64,000 nucleotides of DNA from the NCBI RefSeq assembly GCF_030053155.1, contig NZ_CP125640.1, forward strand, positions 3,051,501 to 3,115,500, given 5' to 3'. Source of the DNA: Rhizobium sp. BT03 (GTDB lineage Bacteria; Pseudomonadota; Alphaproteobacteria; Rhizobiales; Rhizobiaceae). The position numbers and the translations under genes were made by a program. Under the pieces are notes generated by a model. That model did not search any database. It was given only the letters and a program-made list of their open reading frames with translations, and was not told where the DNA came from. Below are positions 7,737-17,364 of the stretch, piece after piece; the stretch's first letter is position 1; each line of letters begins with the position of its first letter.

Positions 7737-9556
7737 CGAGAAAACCCGTTCCCCCAAATGGCCGTACCGGCCGCGTCTCGCCAAGCAAAGACTGGATCGC
7801 GCCCATCGGCGGCTGGCGAACCGATGTCGAAATGGCTGACATGCCGAAGGACGCGGCGTTTCAGCTCGACAACTTCTTTCCTGAGGCGAACCGGGTGCGC
7901 GCCCGCTATGGCCATGGCGCCTTCGCGACGGGTTTGGGCGCGCCTGTTCAGACCGTCATTCCCTATGTCGGCGTGAGCAACAGGCTATTCGCTGCGGCGG
8001 GGAGTAAGATTTTTGACGTGACCGCCGGCGGCGTGGTAGGGGCCGCGGCGGTATCGGGGCAGTCCAGCGCGCGCTGGTCGGTCCAGCAGTACACCAACCC
8101 GGCCGGCCAGGAATATCTGCGCCTCGTCAACGGCCTGGATCTGCCGCTGCTATACAATGGAACGACCTGGACGAATAACATTCTGGTCGGCACTGCAACG
8201 CTCGCCACGCAGAACGTCGCCGTCAAGGCGGTCCAATATACCTTGAGCTTCTTCGGGACGGGTTCAGTGACCTTGTCCGGCGCGTTCGCGGGCGTCTTGA
8301 ACGGGACCGGCGTCGGCAACCGCGTCACCCTGACATTCACGCCCGTCGCCGGCACGCTGACCCTGACGGTGGCCGGCTCTGTCACCAATGCCCAGTTGGA
8401 AACGGGCGCCGTCGCCACGCCCTATGTCTCGTCGACAATGATCACCGGCATTTCGGATTCGTCGCTGCTGATCGCCGTGACGGCCTACCGGTCTCGGCTG
8501 TGGTTCATCGAGAAGAACTCGACAAACGTCTGGTATCTCGCCACTGATGCCGTCAGCGGCACGGCCACGGTCCTGCCGGTCGGCGGCAACATGAAGTACG
8601 GCGGCACACTTATCGCCATCGGTGTCTGGACAATCCCGGTTTCCACGGGACTGCAGCAGTGCCTGGTGCTCATGTCGTCCGAAGGCGAGGTGATCGTCTA
8701 TCAGGGCTCCGATCCCTCGAGCGCGAGCAACTGGGGACTTATCGGTACGTTCAAGCTTGGCCGGCCGCTCGGAACGGAAAGGTGCTTCCTTTCGGTCGGT
8801 GCGGATCTGGCGATCATGACGACAGACGGCATCGTGCCGATCACGAAAGCCGTGCAGCTCGATCGAGGGGCAACCAGCCTTGGCGCCATCACCGCCAAGA
8901 TTGGCCCGACCTGGCGCGAGACAGTCGCGACGGCCGGCACAACATCGAATGAGTGGCAACTGGCGAGCTTTCCGGCACGGCAGATGGCTATCGTCAACCT
9001 GCCGTCTTCGCTGGGGCCATATCAGTACGTGATGAACACCGAAACCGGCGCCTGGTGCCGGTTCGTCGGGCTTGCCGCATCCTGCTGGGGAAACTGGCAG
9101 GATCGGCTGTTCTTCGGCGCCGCCGACGGGACGGTCTATGAAGCAGAGATGGGGGCAAACGACAACGGGGCGGCGATCGACGCTCTCATGGTTGGTGCAT
9201 GGAACCGCTACGGCGAAGACATGGCATCCAAGTTCTCGAAGCTGATCGGGGTGACGGCGCAGATCGGCGTCTCGACGCTGATGTATGCCGGCATGTCGTT
9301 TGATTATCAGACCAAGATCCCGACAGCGCTCCTGTCGACAGTCGAGAACAACGCAGCGGCGACGTGGGGCTCCGCAATCTGGGGCGTCTCGAAATTCCCC
9401 GGTCTGTCGATAGTCAGGAAATTCGCCTCAGCAGGCGGCTCGGGCTCAGCGCTGGCGCCGACGATCCGGGCGTTGATTTCCGGCGCGTCCGGTTCGGTAT
9501 CTGAAGCGGCTGTTATCGGCGGATCGGTTCTCTACGAAAAAGGTTCCCCGATTTGA
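7733..9556 (+). CDS. Phage structural protein, putative tail hub / DNA stabilisation protein
   Basis: A 607-aa beta-rich protein. Early sequence includes KDWIAPIGGWRTDVEMADMP and DAAFQLDNFFPEANRVRARYG, typical of a conserved podovirus structural family. Multiple short beta strands, including WYLATDAVSG and GEVIVYQGSDPSSAS, suggest a propeller-like fold, as in P22 gp10-type needle/tube proteins. Although the frame is open upstream to 7571, the ATG at 7733 overlapping the previous stop (ATGA) is the natural start. The exact role in the tail is inferred. Confidence 0.68.
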   Translation: MTRKPVPPNGRTGRVSPSKDWIAPIGGWRTDVEMADMPKDAAFQLDNFFPEANRVRARYGHGAFATGLGAPVQTVIPYVGVSNRLFAAAGSKIFDVTAGGVVGAAAVSGQSSARWSVQQYTNPAGQEYLRLVNGLDLPLLYNGTTWTNNILVGTATLATQNVAVKAVQYTLSFFGTGSVTLSGAFAGVLNGTGVGNRVTLTFTPVAGTLTLTVAGSVTNAQLETGAVATPYVSSTMITGISDSSLLIAVTAYRSRLWFIEKNSTNVWYLATDAVSGTATVLPVGGNMKYGGTLIAIGVWTIPVSTGLQQCLVLMSSEGEVIVYQGSDPSSASNWGLIGTFKLGRPLGTERCFLSVGADLAIMTTDGIVPITKAVQLDRGATSLGAITAKIGPTWRETVATAGTTSNEWQLASFPARQMAIVNLPSSLGPYQYVMNTETGAWCRFVGLAASCWGNWQDRLFFGAADGTVYEAEMGANDNGAAIDALMVGAWNRYGEDMASKFSKLIGVTAQIGVSTLMYAGMSFDYQTKIPTALLSTVENNAAATWGSAIWGVSKFPGLSIVRKFASAGGSGSALAPTIRALISGASGSVSEAAVIGGSVLYEKGSPI

Positions 9557-9951
9557 TCGTGTCCGAGCCCCGCGAGGATATCGCGGCATGGGTCGGGGGC
9601 AAGATCGGGGTGAGGTTCCATCCACCGTTCACGGCCATGGCGCAGGTCCAGGGCGGCCGGATCATCGCCGCTTACGTCTTCAACGTCTGGACGGAGCATG
9701 ACGTCGAGGTCTCGCTTGCTGCCGATCGGCTTTCGGCAACCTTGATGCGTGCGGTGTTCCGCTATGTTGTCGCTACGCTTGGTTGCCGCCGGGCGACATT
9801 CAGGACTCGTGCCGACAACATCGCTGCTCAGCATGCGCTCGAAAGACTCGGCGCGCGCCTGGAAGGCCGACAGACAGCTTACTTCGGCGACTGCGACGCG
9901 CTGCTCTATGGAATCTTGAAAGAGGACTTCCCCTATGGTCTCCACGCCTAA
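9553..9951 (+). CDS. GNAT-like acetyltransferase of the phage tail cluster
   Basis: A 132-aa protein starting at TTG 9553, which overlaps the previous stop (TTGA). The middle (LRVFRYVV-like strand and RRATFRTRADNIAAQHALERLG) resembles the acetyl-CoA-binding strand-helix and the C-terminal helix of GNAT folds, where NxxAxxxxxxLG is common. Similar small GNAT-type proteins are frequent between tail genes of podovirus-like phages. Its substrate is unknown. Its end overlaps the next gene's start by 17 bases, so it belongs to the same transcript. Confidence 0.6.
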   Translation: MIVSEPREDIAAWVGGKIGVRFHPPFTAMAQVQGGRIIAAYVFNVWTEHDVEVSLAADRLSATLMRAVFRYVVATLGCRRATFRTRADNIAAQHALERLGARLEGRQTAYFGDCDALLYGILKEDFPYGLHA

Positions 9952-10942
9952 GGCGCCGAAAGCGCCCGACCCGACACAGACCGCGGCGGCGCAGACAGCG
10001 ACGAACGTGGATACCGCCATCGCTAACTCCGGCCTGAGCTATGTCAACCAGTACACGCCTGACGGCTCGCTGGAATACAAGGTCACCGGCAATCAGACGA
10101 TGACCGACCAGAACGGGAAGACATACCAGATCCCGATCCGGTCAGCCTATCAGACCTATTCGCCCGAGAACCAGGCGATCTACGACCAGACGCAGCAGAC
10201 GCAGCTGGGCCTTGCCAAGCTCGCCAACGACCAGACCGGCAAGATTTCGGGTGTGCTCGGCACCAATGTCGACTTGAGCGCCGGCAATGTGGACAAATAC
10301 GTCAACGACCACTGGCAGGGCGGCTTCAACAACCAATGGGATCGCGATCAGAAAAGCCTCGATCAGAGCCTCGCCGACAAGGGCATCTCGATGGGTTCCG
10401 AGGCCTATAACAACGCGCTGCGTGATTTCTCCACTCGCAAGCAGGCGGCGTCGGATCAGTATCTCGGTGACATGTATTCGAATGCCCAAAATTCGATCCT
10501 GACCGAGCGAAACCAGCCGCTGAACGAGATTTCGGCGCTGATGTCGGGCTCGCAGGTCAATCAGCCGAACTACGTCAATTCGCCGACGACGCAACTGCCG
10601 ACGGTCGATCAGGCCGGATTGATCAATGAAAACTACAATCAGCAAATGGCCGGTTACAACCAACAGCTCTCGGCAAGCAATGCGGCTATGGGCGGTTTGT
10701 TTGGCCTCGGTTCCTCGCTGCTGGGTGGCTGGGCGATGAAATCGGATCGCCGGCTGAAGGACGAGATCAAGCGGGTCGGCACGCTCGACAATGGCCTACC
10801 TGTCTATTCCTTCCGGTACAAAGATGGCGGTCCAGTTCAGATCGGGCTTATGTCGGACGACGTGCGCGATACCCATCCCGATGCTGTCTTCGAGGCCGCC
10901 GACGGCTTCGATCGCGTCGATTATGAAAGGGCGGTGGCATAA
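9935..10942 (+). CDS. Virion protein with C-terminal S74 intramolecular chaperone domain
   Basis: A 335-aa protein. Residues 1-265 are rich in Gln, Asn and Ser and predicted to be helical, ending in a glycine-rich stretch (GGLFGLGSSLLGGWAM). The C-terminus is a Peptidase_S74-type self-cleaving chaperone: SDRRLKDEI places Ser270 and Lys275 at the positions of the catalytic Ser-Lys pair, followed by the QIGLMSDDV-like motif near residues 302-310. In endosialidases and fibres this domain trimerises the protein and is then cut off. Here the upstream part is not a beta-helical fibre, so an internal or injected virion protein is more likely. Stop and next start overlap (TAATG). Confidence 0.75.
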   Translation: MVSTPKAPKAPDPTQTAAAQTATNVDTAIANSGLSYVNQYTPDGSLEYKVTGNQTMTDQNGKTYQIPIRSAYQTYSPENQAIYDQTQQTQLGLAKLANDQTGKISGVLGTNVDLSAGNVDKYVNDHWQGGFNNQWDRDQKSLDQSLADKGISMGSEAYNNALRDFSTRKQAASDQYLGDMYSNAQNSILTERNQPLNEISALMSGSQVNQPNYVNSPTTQLPTVDQAGLINENYNQQMAGYNQQLSASNAAMGGLFGLGSSLLGGWAMKSDRRLKDEIKRVGTLDNGLPVYSFRYKDGGPVQIGLMSDDVRDTHPDAVFEAADGFDRVDYERAVA

Positions 10943-13356
10943 TGGGTTTCCTGTTCGGCGGCGATACCGGCCAATCGCAAGAAAGCGTCACCGACGCCCG
11001 CAAGCGTCTCGCTGCGGCGATGCTTCAGAAGGGCACGGATACAAGCCCCATTCAGTCGCCTTGGGAAGGTGCGGCACGCATGGCGCAAGCCCTCATGGGA
11101 GGCCTGGCGATCAAGCAGCAGGGAGAGGCAGAACAGGCAGGCTTGGCCGAAGGGATGGCAGCGCTGACGGGCCAGCCGTATACCCCGCCTGAGAAGCCGG
11201 CCGGATTCTTGTCGTCGATCTTCGGAGGCAACAAGGCAGCCAATCCCGGCGCCACCGGCTCGTCCATGCCGAGTGTGGATGCATCAGGGAATATAGCCGC
11301 CACTCCGACAAATAGCGCGTTGCCTGGATCGTTCCTGGCGGCAGTCGACAGGACGGAAGGCGCCGGGGATTACGACACTCTCTTCGGCCACGCTCAAAAG
11401 AACGGTCCCTTCGCCGGCACCTCCGTCTCCAGCATGCCGATCAGGGATGTCATCGCATTCACCGATCCGAGCGGACCCTATGCCCAATACGTCAAGGGTA
11501 AGGTTGGCCGTGTCGCAACGCCAGTTGGGAAGTATCAGACTGTCGGCACGACGTTGCGCGGCGCGGTGGGTGCGCTCGGGCTTGATCCCAACTTGCCGTA
11601 TGACCAAGGCACTCAAGATCGGGTCGCATCCTATCTCGCCCGCCAGCGCATCGCGTCGGCCGATACACTGCAAGGAAAGATCAGTGCTCTGCGGTCAGAA
11701 TGGGAGGGCTTCAAGAACGTTCCCGACGCCGAAATGGCGCAGATCGTGGCGGATCTGCAATCCGCTCCGTCCGCTGGCACGGAAGTAGCGAGCCTCGGCA
11801 CGCCCCCCGCATCGCGGACGATGCCGCCGCCTGTCAATCCTCCTGCACCAGCTCCGACGCCTGGCTACGTCGATCCGATGGTTGCGCCGAACGCCGCGCC
11901 TCCCATGCCGCAAGCGTCTGCCCCCGGCGAAGTCGCAAGCCTCGATCCGTCGATCGGCATCCCCATGCCAGGTGCAGCAGGGCAGATGCGTGCATCAGAT
12001 CCGGCACAGCCCATGCCACAGGGTGCCTCTCAGGCGGGGCTGTCGCCTCTGCCGTCGTCCTCGGTCGGCCCGACGCCGAACGTCGCCAGCGTGCCGCCTG
12101 TGAGCCAAATCCCACCTGAGTTTCAGGGCAGCCAGCAGCTCATGAATGCGGATCCCAACAAGGGCATTATGCCGGCGCTGCTTGGCGGCACTCCTGCATC
12201 TCCAGAGCAGGTTCAACAGGCGCAGCAGTCCGGCCAAGCGCGTCTCGCTCAGGCATTGGACGGTGCTTCTCCTCCGCCGTCAGCAAACCCGATGGCGAAT
12301 CCGCGCGCCCAAGCCCTCGTCAAAGTGCTCAGCAACCCGAACGTCCCGGCGCCGATGAAGCAGATGGCCGCGCAGTCATTGCAGACGCTGATGAAGCCGC
12401 CAGAATATGGTTTCCAGACCCTGCCGGATGGAACCGTCTTGCGCAGCGACCCGCGCACCGGGACCGTACAGCCGATCTATCAGAGCACGCCGAAGCCGAC
12501 AGAGGTGAACGGTCGCCTCGTCGGCGCCGACGGCAAGGTTATCGCCGATTTCAGCAATGGTCAGTGGGAGCGACTGAGCGACGGCACGCTCTACAACAAG
12601 AGCACCGGTGAATTCAGGCAAGCTCCTGGAGGCGCCGGCGGCGAGAAATATTACGGCTCGACCGTCCCTTACTACGACAAGGATGGGAACCTGCGATATC
12701 GCCAGCTGAGCGACAAGGGCGGCGGCAAGGATCTTGATTTCGGGCCCGGAGCGACAGCGGCGCCGACGACGCGCACCGTCGACACAGGAACGGAACTGAT
12801 CACGATCGGCCCCGGTGGTCAGGAAGTGAAGCGGACCACAAAAGAGAATTATGAAGCAGCGAAAGACACGGCGCAGGGCAGCACTGAAGGCAAGGCTGCT
12901 GGCGAAGCAGTCTCGTCGCTCCCTGCTGATCTGATGCAGGCTGACCAGACAATCAAGAACATCGACCAGTTGCTGACCAGCAAGGGGTTGGATTCGATTG
13001 TCGGTTCGGTCGACCAGTTCCGGCCTTCCTGGACGATGGGGGCTGATGGTCGCGATGCTCTAACACGCCTCAAGCAGCTTCAGGGCGGTGCGTTCCTGCA
13101 AGCTTATGGGCTTCTCAAAGGCGGCGGCCAAATCACCGAAGTCGAGGGCGGCAAGGCCCAGGACGCCATGGCGCGCATGGATCGCTCACTTGATGAGACT
13201 CATTTCCGGGCTGCGCTGAAGGACTTCCGTGATGCTGTCGAGCAGGGCGTTGCCAAAATGAAGGAGCGGGCAAAGGTGGCTGCACCATCAGCGCCTGCCG
13301 ACCCGGCCGTTGTCCCGACTGATGTCCCGGGCGTCACCATTCGAAGGAGACAGTAA
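10942..13356 (+). CDS. Ejection-type virion protein with lambda-lysozyme-like transglycosylase domain
   Basis: An 804-aa protein. Residues about 127-250 resemble the lambda endolysin (lytic transglycosylase) fold: FLAAVDRTEG with candidate catalytic Glu139, then VGKYQTVGTTLRGAVGALG, comparable to the GAGRYQLL stretch of lambda R. Before it lies a helical N-terminal part (MAQALMGGLAIKQQGEAE). After it comes a long Pro/Ala/Met-rich linker (about 280-420), a central beta-rich part and a helical tail (DLMQADQTIKNIDQLLTSKG). This fits virion-associated muralytic ejection proteins that open peptidoglycan during DNA entry. It overlaps the previous gene (TAATG) and ends directly before the next. Confidence 0.72.
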   Translation: MGFLFGGDTGQSQESVTDARKRLAAAMLQKGTDTSPIQSPWEGAARMAQALMGGLAIKQQGEAEQAGLAEGMAALTGQPYTPPEKPAGFLSSIFGGNKAANPGATGSSMPSVDASGNIAATPTNSALPGSFLAAVDRTEGAGDYDTLFGHAQKNGPFAGTSVSSMPIRDVIAFTDPSGPYAQYVKGKVGRVATPVGKYQTVGTTLRGAVGALGLDPNLPYDQGTQDRVASYLARQRIASADTLQGKISALRSEWEGFKNVPDAEMAQIVADLQSAPSAGTEVASLGTPPASRTMPPPVNPPAPAPTPGYVDPMVAPNAAPPMPQASAPGEVASLDPSIGIPMPGAAGQMRASDPAQPMPQGASQAGLSPLPSSSVGPTPNVASVPPVSQIPPEFQGSQQLMNADPNKGIMPALLGGTPASPEQVQQAQQSGQARLAQALDGASPPPSANPMANPRAQALVKVLSNPNVPAPMKQMAAQSLQTLMKPPEYGFQTLPDGTVLRSDPRTGTVQPIYQSTPKPTEVNGRLVGADGKVIADFSNGQWERLSDGTLYNKSTGEFRQAPGGAGGEKYYGSTVPYYDKDGNLRYRQLSDKGGGKDLDFGPGATAAPTTRTVDTGTELITIGPGGQEVKRTTKENYEAAKDTAQGSTEGKAAGEAVSSLPADLMQADQTIKNIDQLLTSKGLDSIVGSVDQFRPSWTMGADGRDALTRLKQLQGGAFLQAYGLLKGGGQITEVEGGKAQDAMARMDRSLDETHFRAALKDFRDAVEQGVAKMKERAKVAAPSAPADPAVVPTDVPGVTIRRRQ

Positions 13357-15378
13357 ATGCCAACATACACTGTCGAGGTGAACGGCGAGACCTTCGATAT
13401 CGATGCTCCCAATGATGACGCTGTGCGCGCTGCGGTACGCCAGCTTCAGGGACAACAGCCGGCCGCAGCTGCGGCGCCACAGCCGCTGAGCGCCACGCCA
13501 CAGCCCGAGAAATCCACACTTGAGAAGGTGAAAGGCAACATCAACTCGTTCGGTCAAGGCATCGTCGACATGGTCGGGATGGGCTATGCCGATGAGATCG
13601 GTGCCGGCATCGACTATGCGGGCTCCCACGTTCTGCCGTGGCGCGACGCGAAGACCTACGATCAAGCTTTGGCGGATACCCGTGGAGAGCAGGAACAGGC
13701 CTACGAGGAGCATCCGGCAGCCAACATCGCAGGCAAGGTAACAGGCGCTCTATGGGGCGCCAGCCGCCTAGCCAAGGCTGGACTTTCTCCAACTGCCAAC
13801 GCCATCAAAAACGAGGTAGGGCTCGGGAGGGTAACGGCAGCCTCATCCAAGGAAGGAGCGATTCTGGGCACCATCTCAGGATTCGGGAATGGTGAGGACG
13901 GCTTTGTTAACAGGCTTGCCAACTCCGGGGTTGGCCTCGCCTTGGGGGCAGGTATAGGCGCCGTTGCGCCTGCGGCAATTGCCGGCGGTACGCAGCTCGT
14001 CAAATCCGCCGCTGCGCCATTGATAGCGCCGTTTGCACCGAATGGATATGTGCGGGATGCGCTCGCTACGGCTCTGCGCCGCGCTGGAATGACGCCCGAA
14101 CAGGTCGAAACTAACATGCGTGCCGCCGCCGCTGACGGCCAGGACATGTTCAACGTCGCTGACGCCATGGGGTATACCGGCGAGCGGCTGATGTCGACTT
14201 CCACGCGTGTTCCGCATGATAACCGGCAGCCGCTTGCTGAAGCTTTGATGGCGAGGCAGGCAGGACAGGGCGAGCGGCTTGCGAACAATCTCGCTGAAGG
14301 CTTCGATACCTTTGATACAGCTGGGCGCCGCATCGCTGACCGCACGACGCAGCGCACCGCGGAGGCAAACGAACTCTACCCAGCCGCCCGCGCTAATGCC
14401 GGCCCCGTAAACGTCACGCCCGTCCTCGACGAGATCGACAGGACGATCCGCCCAGGCGTCAACCAGATGGTCAATCCCCGTGATCGAATTGCTAACGACT
14501 CGATCGAAGGAGCTTTGACGCGGGTTCGTTCCATGCTGTCAGATGGCAATTCCCAAGTGACCGACTTCGACACCTTATTCAGGGCAAAGTTGGACCTGGA
14601 TGACATGATCCAACGAGCAGAAGCACAGGGGGCCGGCAATCGTGCGCACTACCTGTCTCGCGTTCAGGGGCTGGTCGACCAAGCGCTAGCCGATGCTTCC
14701 GAGGGATATGTAGGAGCCAGGGACGCATTTGCCCGTGCCTCGCGCCGGATCGACGCCGTTGACGCGGGCAGCGCGGCAAGCCGCATTTCCCGCAGAGCCC
14801 AGGACACGATTCCTGAATTCGAGGCAATGCCTCCCGGCGAACAGGTGGATTTCCGCGCCGGCTACATCGACCCGCTGATCGCTCGCCTGGAAGGAGCGTC
14901 TTCGTCTCCGACGACGAACAAAGCTCGGATGCTGCAGACACCGAAGTTTGAAGCCGAACTGCCCGCGTTTGCTGCTCCGGGGCGAGGAGAGCAGCTCACA
15001 GACCGCATCGCGCGGGAACAGACGATGTTTCGGACTGCAAACGCAGCGCTAGGCAATTCGAAGACGGCCGACAACCTAGCGGATGCCGCGGACATGAATC
15101 AGTTCGACCCGGCGGTTATCGGGCGTCTGGTGCGGGGCGACCCGATCGGCGCGATTACAACAGGTCTTTCGAAGATGCTCGGAACCGTGACCGGGCAGCC
15201 GCCGTCCGTGGTGGAGCGACTATCTCGCGTGCTGATGGAGACGAACCCCGACGTTGCGCTGGATGTATTGCGGGCAGGGACACAGCAGCTTTCGCGAAAT
15301 GATCAACTAAGGGCGCGCCTCGTTTCAGCGCTGGTCGAGTCCGGAGCGGCGGGAATGCCCCGACTTACCGCGCCATGA
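13357..15378 (+). CDS. Large ejection-type virion protein
   Basis: A 673-aa protein beginning at ATG immediately after the previous TAA, with AAGGAGA in front. The N-terminus is a small beta domain (MPTYTVEVNGETFDIDAP). A Gly/Ala-rich segment with possible membrane-active helices (SGVGLALGAGIGAVAPAAI, about 188-206) follows, then long Arg/Asp/Ala-rich helices, as in internal virion proteins that are injected into the host. The last part contains ALGNSKTADNLADAAD. Co-location with the transglycosylase protein suggests both form the ejectosome. Function is inferred from size, composition and position. Confidence 0.7.
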   Translation: MPTYTVEVNGETFDIDAPNDDAVRAAVRQLQGQQPAAAAAPQPLSATPQPEKSTLEKVKGNINSFGQGIVDMVGMGYADEIGAGIDYAGSHVLPWRDAKTYDQALADTRGEQEQAYEEHPAANIAGKVTGALWGASRLAKAGLSPTANAIKNEVGLGRVTAASSKEGAILGTISGFGNGEDGFVNRLANSGVGLALGAGIGAVAPAAIAGGTQLVKSAAAPLIAPFAPNGYVRDALATALRRAGMTPEQVETNMRAAAADGQDMFNVADAMGYTGERLMSTSTRVPHDNRQPLAEALMARQAGQGERLANNLAEGFDTFDTAGRRIADRTTQRTAEANELYPAARANAGPVNVTPVLDEIDRTIRPGVNQMVNPRDRIANDSIEGALTRVRSMLSDGNSQVTDFDTLFRAKLDLDDMIQRAEAQGAGNRAHYLSRVQGLVDQALADASEGYVGARDAFARASRRIDAVDAGSAASRISRRAQDTIPEFEAMPPGEQVDFRAGYIDPLIARLEGASSSPTTNKARMLQTPKFEAELPAFAAPGRGEQLTDRIAREQTMFRTANAALGNSKTADNLADAADMNQFDPAVIGRLVRGDPIGAITTGLSKMLGTVTGQPPSVVERLSRVLMETNPDVALDVLRAGTQQLSRNDQLRARLVSALVESGAAGMPRLTAP

Positions 15379-15582
15379 GTCGGGGACTTTGTTCCCGGTA
15401 ATCTCAATTGCCCAAGCAACAACGCATCCGCCGATCGCGGCGCCCAGCGAGAGGGATACCCAGTCAACCGACCTCGTGAAAAGGTTGATGAAAAATCCCA
15501 CCAGCAAAACAACGAACAGCGATTTCCACGGACCAGGTCCGCGGTCAACTTTCGGCTCTTCAGGGTCGTGATCGATCTGCAT
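15325..15582 (-). CDS. Small membrane protein against the late operon
   Basis: An 85-aa protein read from the opposite strand and overlapping the end of the ejection gene by 54 bases. The start used is ATG 15582; a TTG two codons upstream is possible. After an acidic/proline N-terminus (MQIDHDPEEPKVDRGPGPW) it has two hydrophobic segments, about residues 23-40 and 47-68, and a basic tail. No strong ribosome-binding site is visible. The hydrophobic pattern and charged N-terminus look like a genuine two-pass membrane protein, possibly a lysogenic or cargo gene. Function unknown. Confidence 0.45.
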   Translation of the reverse strand: MQIDHDPEEPKVDRGPGPWKSLFVVLLVGFFINLFTRSVDWVSLSLGAAIGGCVVAWAIEITGNKVPDSWRGKSGHSRRSGLDQR

Positions 15583-15649
15583 CGGCAACCAATACTACAC
15601 CATTAATGGCCTCGCAATTCGCGGGGGCGCTTCTTTTTGGAGAAGGTGA

Positions 15650-17005
15650 ATGCCCAGAAACCCATCCACCGGCGTCTATTCCAAGGCCGCCGGAACAACG
15701 CCTTCGGTCGGCCAGGTCATCGACCCCGTGCCGTGGAATGCACTGACCACCGACCTCGGCAACGAAATCACCAACTCGCTACCGCGCGACGGCTCGGCGC
15801 CGATGGTCGCACCGCTAAAGGCGGCAAGTGGGACAGTGTCCGCCCCGGGCGTGGGTTTCGCGTCGAACCCGCAGACCGGCATGTATCTGAAGGGCGGCGG
15901 CCTGCTCGGGTTCACGCAGAACGGCGTTGATGTCTCCTTTGACCAGGCAATGATATATGCGGCCAAGGCGGGTGATTACACGGCGCTCGCGTCGGACAAT
16001 AATGCCGTTCATCGCTTCACGGCCGCCGCTATCGTCACCCTGACGGTCGCGGCAACGCTCGGTGCGAACTGGCACTATACCGTCATCGCAGACGGCGCCG
16101 ATGTAACGATCGATCCCAACGGGGCGGAGACAATCGACGGGGCGGCAACGCTGATTGTCCCGAACGGGTATTCCGCATTCATCATCTGCAGCGGGACGGC
16201 GTTCTTCACCAACAAGCTGATGACGAGGCTCCTGGCGAAAGCTGACAGCACGGCGGTGGGCAGCTTCATTGACGGGCTGCTGCTTTCCAACAACAGCGGC
16301 AGCCCAACCACACATGTCGATTTCGCGGCCGGAACTGCCAGGTCGGGATCGTCGTTCGTCTCCAGCGCCAGCACCATGACGAAGCGGTTGAACGGCACAT
16401 GGGCAGTAGCAACCGGGAATGGTGGCCTCGATACCGGCTCCGTTGCGGCAAGCACGAGCTATTTCGCCTATGCCATCCGCAAAGATTCGGATTTGTCCTT
16501 CGACGTCGTTCTATCGACTTCGGCAACGATCGGAGGAGTCAACACGACGCTGCTGACCGGCTACACCATCGTCAAACAAATCGGAGTGGTGATTACGGAT
16601 GCGAGCTCGCTTATCCGGCCATTCGTGATGTATCCACGCGATGAATATACGTTCGTAACGCCGGTCGTGGATGCAGCCAGCGTCAGCATATCAACAACAT
16701 CGAACTTGCTCGCGCTCACTGTTCCGAACGGGGTTAAAGCAAAGGCCAAACTGCGCTTTTTCTACACATCAGGTGCAACCACCGCTTCGGCGCTTCTTAG
16801 CGACCCAGCACAAGGTGTTCTGGTCGCCGGCCTTGGAGGTGATGGCGGCAACGTGGGCTCTATCCAGGTTGCATCGAGCTATGCCGTCGGGTCTGGCGAG
16901 ATCTGGACAAACACAGCCAAGCAGATCCGCCGCGTCGCCGGCGCCTCCGGCAACTGTTGGGTCTGGACTGATGGCTTCCACTATCCATGCGGGAGGAACG
17001 CGTAA
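15650..17005 (+). CDS. Tail fibre protein
   Basis: A 451-aa protein with an N-terminal part typical of podovirus fibres (MPRNPSTGVYSKAAGTTPSV, then VIDPVPWNALTTDLGNEI), which usually binds the tail. A long beta-rich region with Thr, Ser, Ala and Gly alternation follows, suggesting a trimeric fibre shaft. The C-terminal part (GDGGNVGSIQVASSYAVGSG and RRVAGASGNCWVWTDGFHYP) may be the receptor-binding tip. The ATG follows a GGAGAAGGTGA ribosome-binding region. The stop overlaps the next ATG (TAATG), as with fibre-assembly partners. Confidence 0.75.
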   Translation: MPRNPSTGVYSKAAGTTPSVGQVIDPVPWNALTTDLGNEITNSLPRDGSAPMVAPLKAASGTVSAPGVGFASNPQTGMYLKGGGLLGFTQNGVDVSFDQAMIYAAKAGDYTALASDNNAVHRFTAAAIVTLTVAATLGANWHYTVIADGADVTIDPNGAETIDGAATLIVPNGYSAFIICSGTAFFTNKLMTRLLAKADSTAVGSFIDGLLLSNNSGSPTTHVDFAAGTARSGSSFVSSASTMTKRLNGTWAVATGNGGLDTGSVAASTSYFAYAIRKDSDLSFDVVLSTSATIGGVNTTLLTGYTIVKQIGVVITDASSLIRPFVMYPRDEYTFVTPVVDAASVSISTTSNLLALTVPNGVKAKAKLRFFYTSGATTASALLSDPAQGVLVAGLGGDGGNVGSIQVASSYAVGSGEIWTNTAKQIRRVAGASGNCWVWTDGFHYPCGRNA

Positions 17006-17361
17006 TGCCCTACGTTTCACGATCGGCCGGCGGCGCTATCGATGGTCTCTACGAGCAATTGCAGGAAGGGGTAGCGGAAGAATTTCTGTCAGATGACGAT
17101 CCCGCTCTTGTGGCCTTCCGGGATGCCCCGCCCGAAGTGTTTTCGGTTTCCGCGCGTCAGTTTCGGCTGATGCTTCGGCGCTCCGGTCTGCTCGACCAGG
17201 TCAAGGCGTGGGTGGCTCAACAGGACGGCGAGACGCAGGATGCGTTCGAATATAGCGGCACCTTCGTCAAGGACAGCCCGATGATGGCGGCCGGCTTTGC
17301 GGCCATGGGCTTCGCGTCGCAGCAGATCGATCAGTTTTTTGCGGCCGCAGCTTCTCTCTAA
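17005..17361 (+). CDS. Putative tail fibre assembly / small tail protein
   Basis: A 118-aa acidic protein whose ATG overlaps the tail-fibre stop and is preceded by GGGAGGA. It has a charged N-terminal helix (GLYEQLQEGVAEEFLSDDDP), the DDPALVAFRD motif common in small fibre-associated proteins, and helices toward the C-terminus ending in Ala-rich residues. Such proteins next to fibres often help folding or attachment. The chaperone role is inferred from position. Confidence 0.6.
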   Translation: MPYVSRSAGGAIDGLYEQLQEGVAEEFLSDDDPALVAFRDAPPEVFSVSARQFRLMLRRSGLLDQVKAWVAQQDGETQDAFEYSGTFVKDSPMMAAGFAAMGFASQQIDQFFAAAASL

Positions 17362-17364
17362 CCG

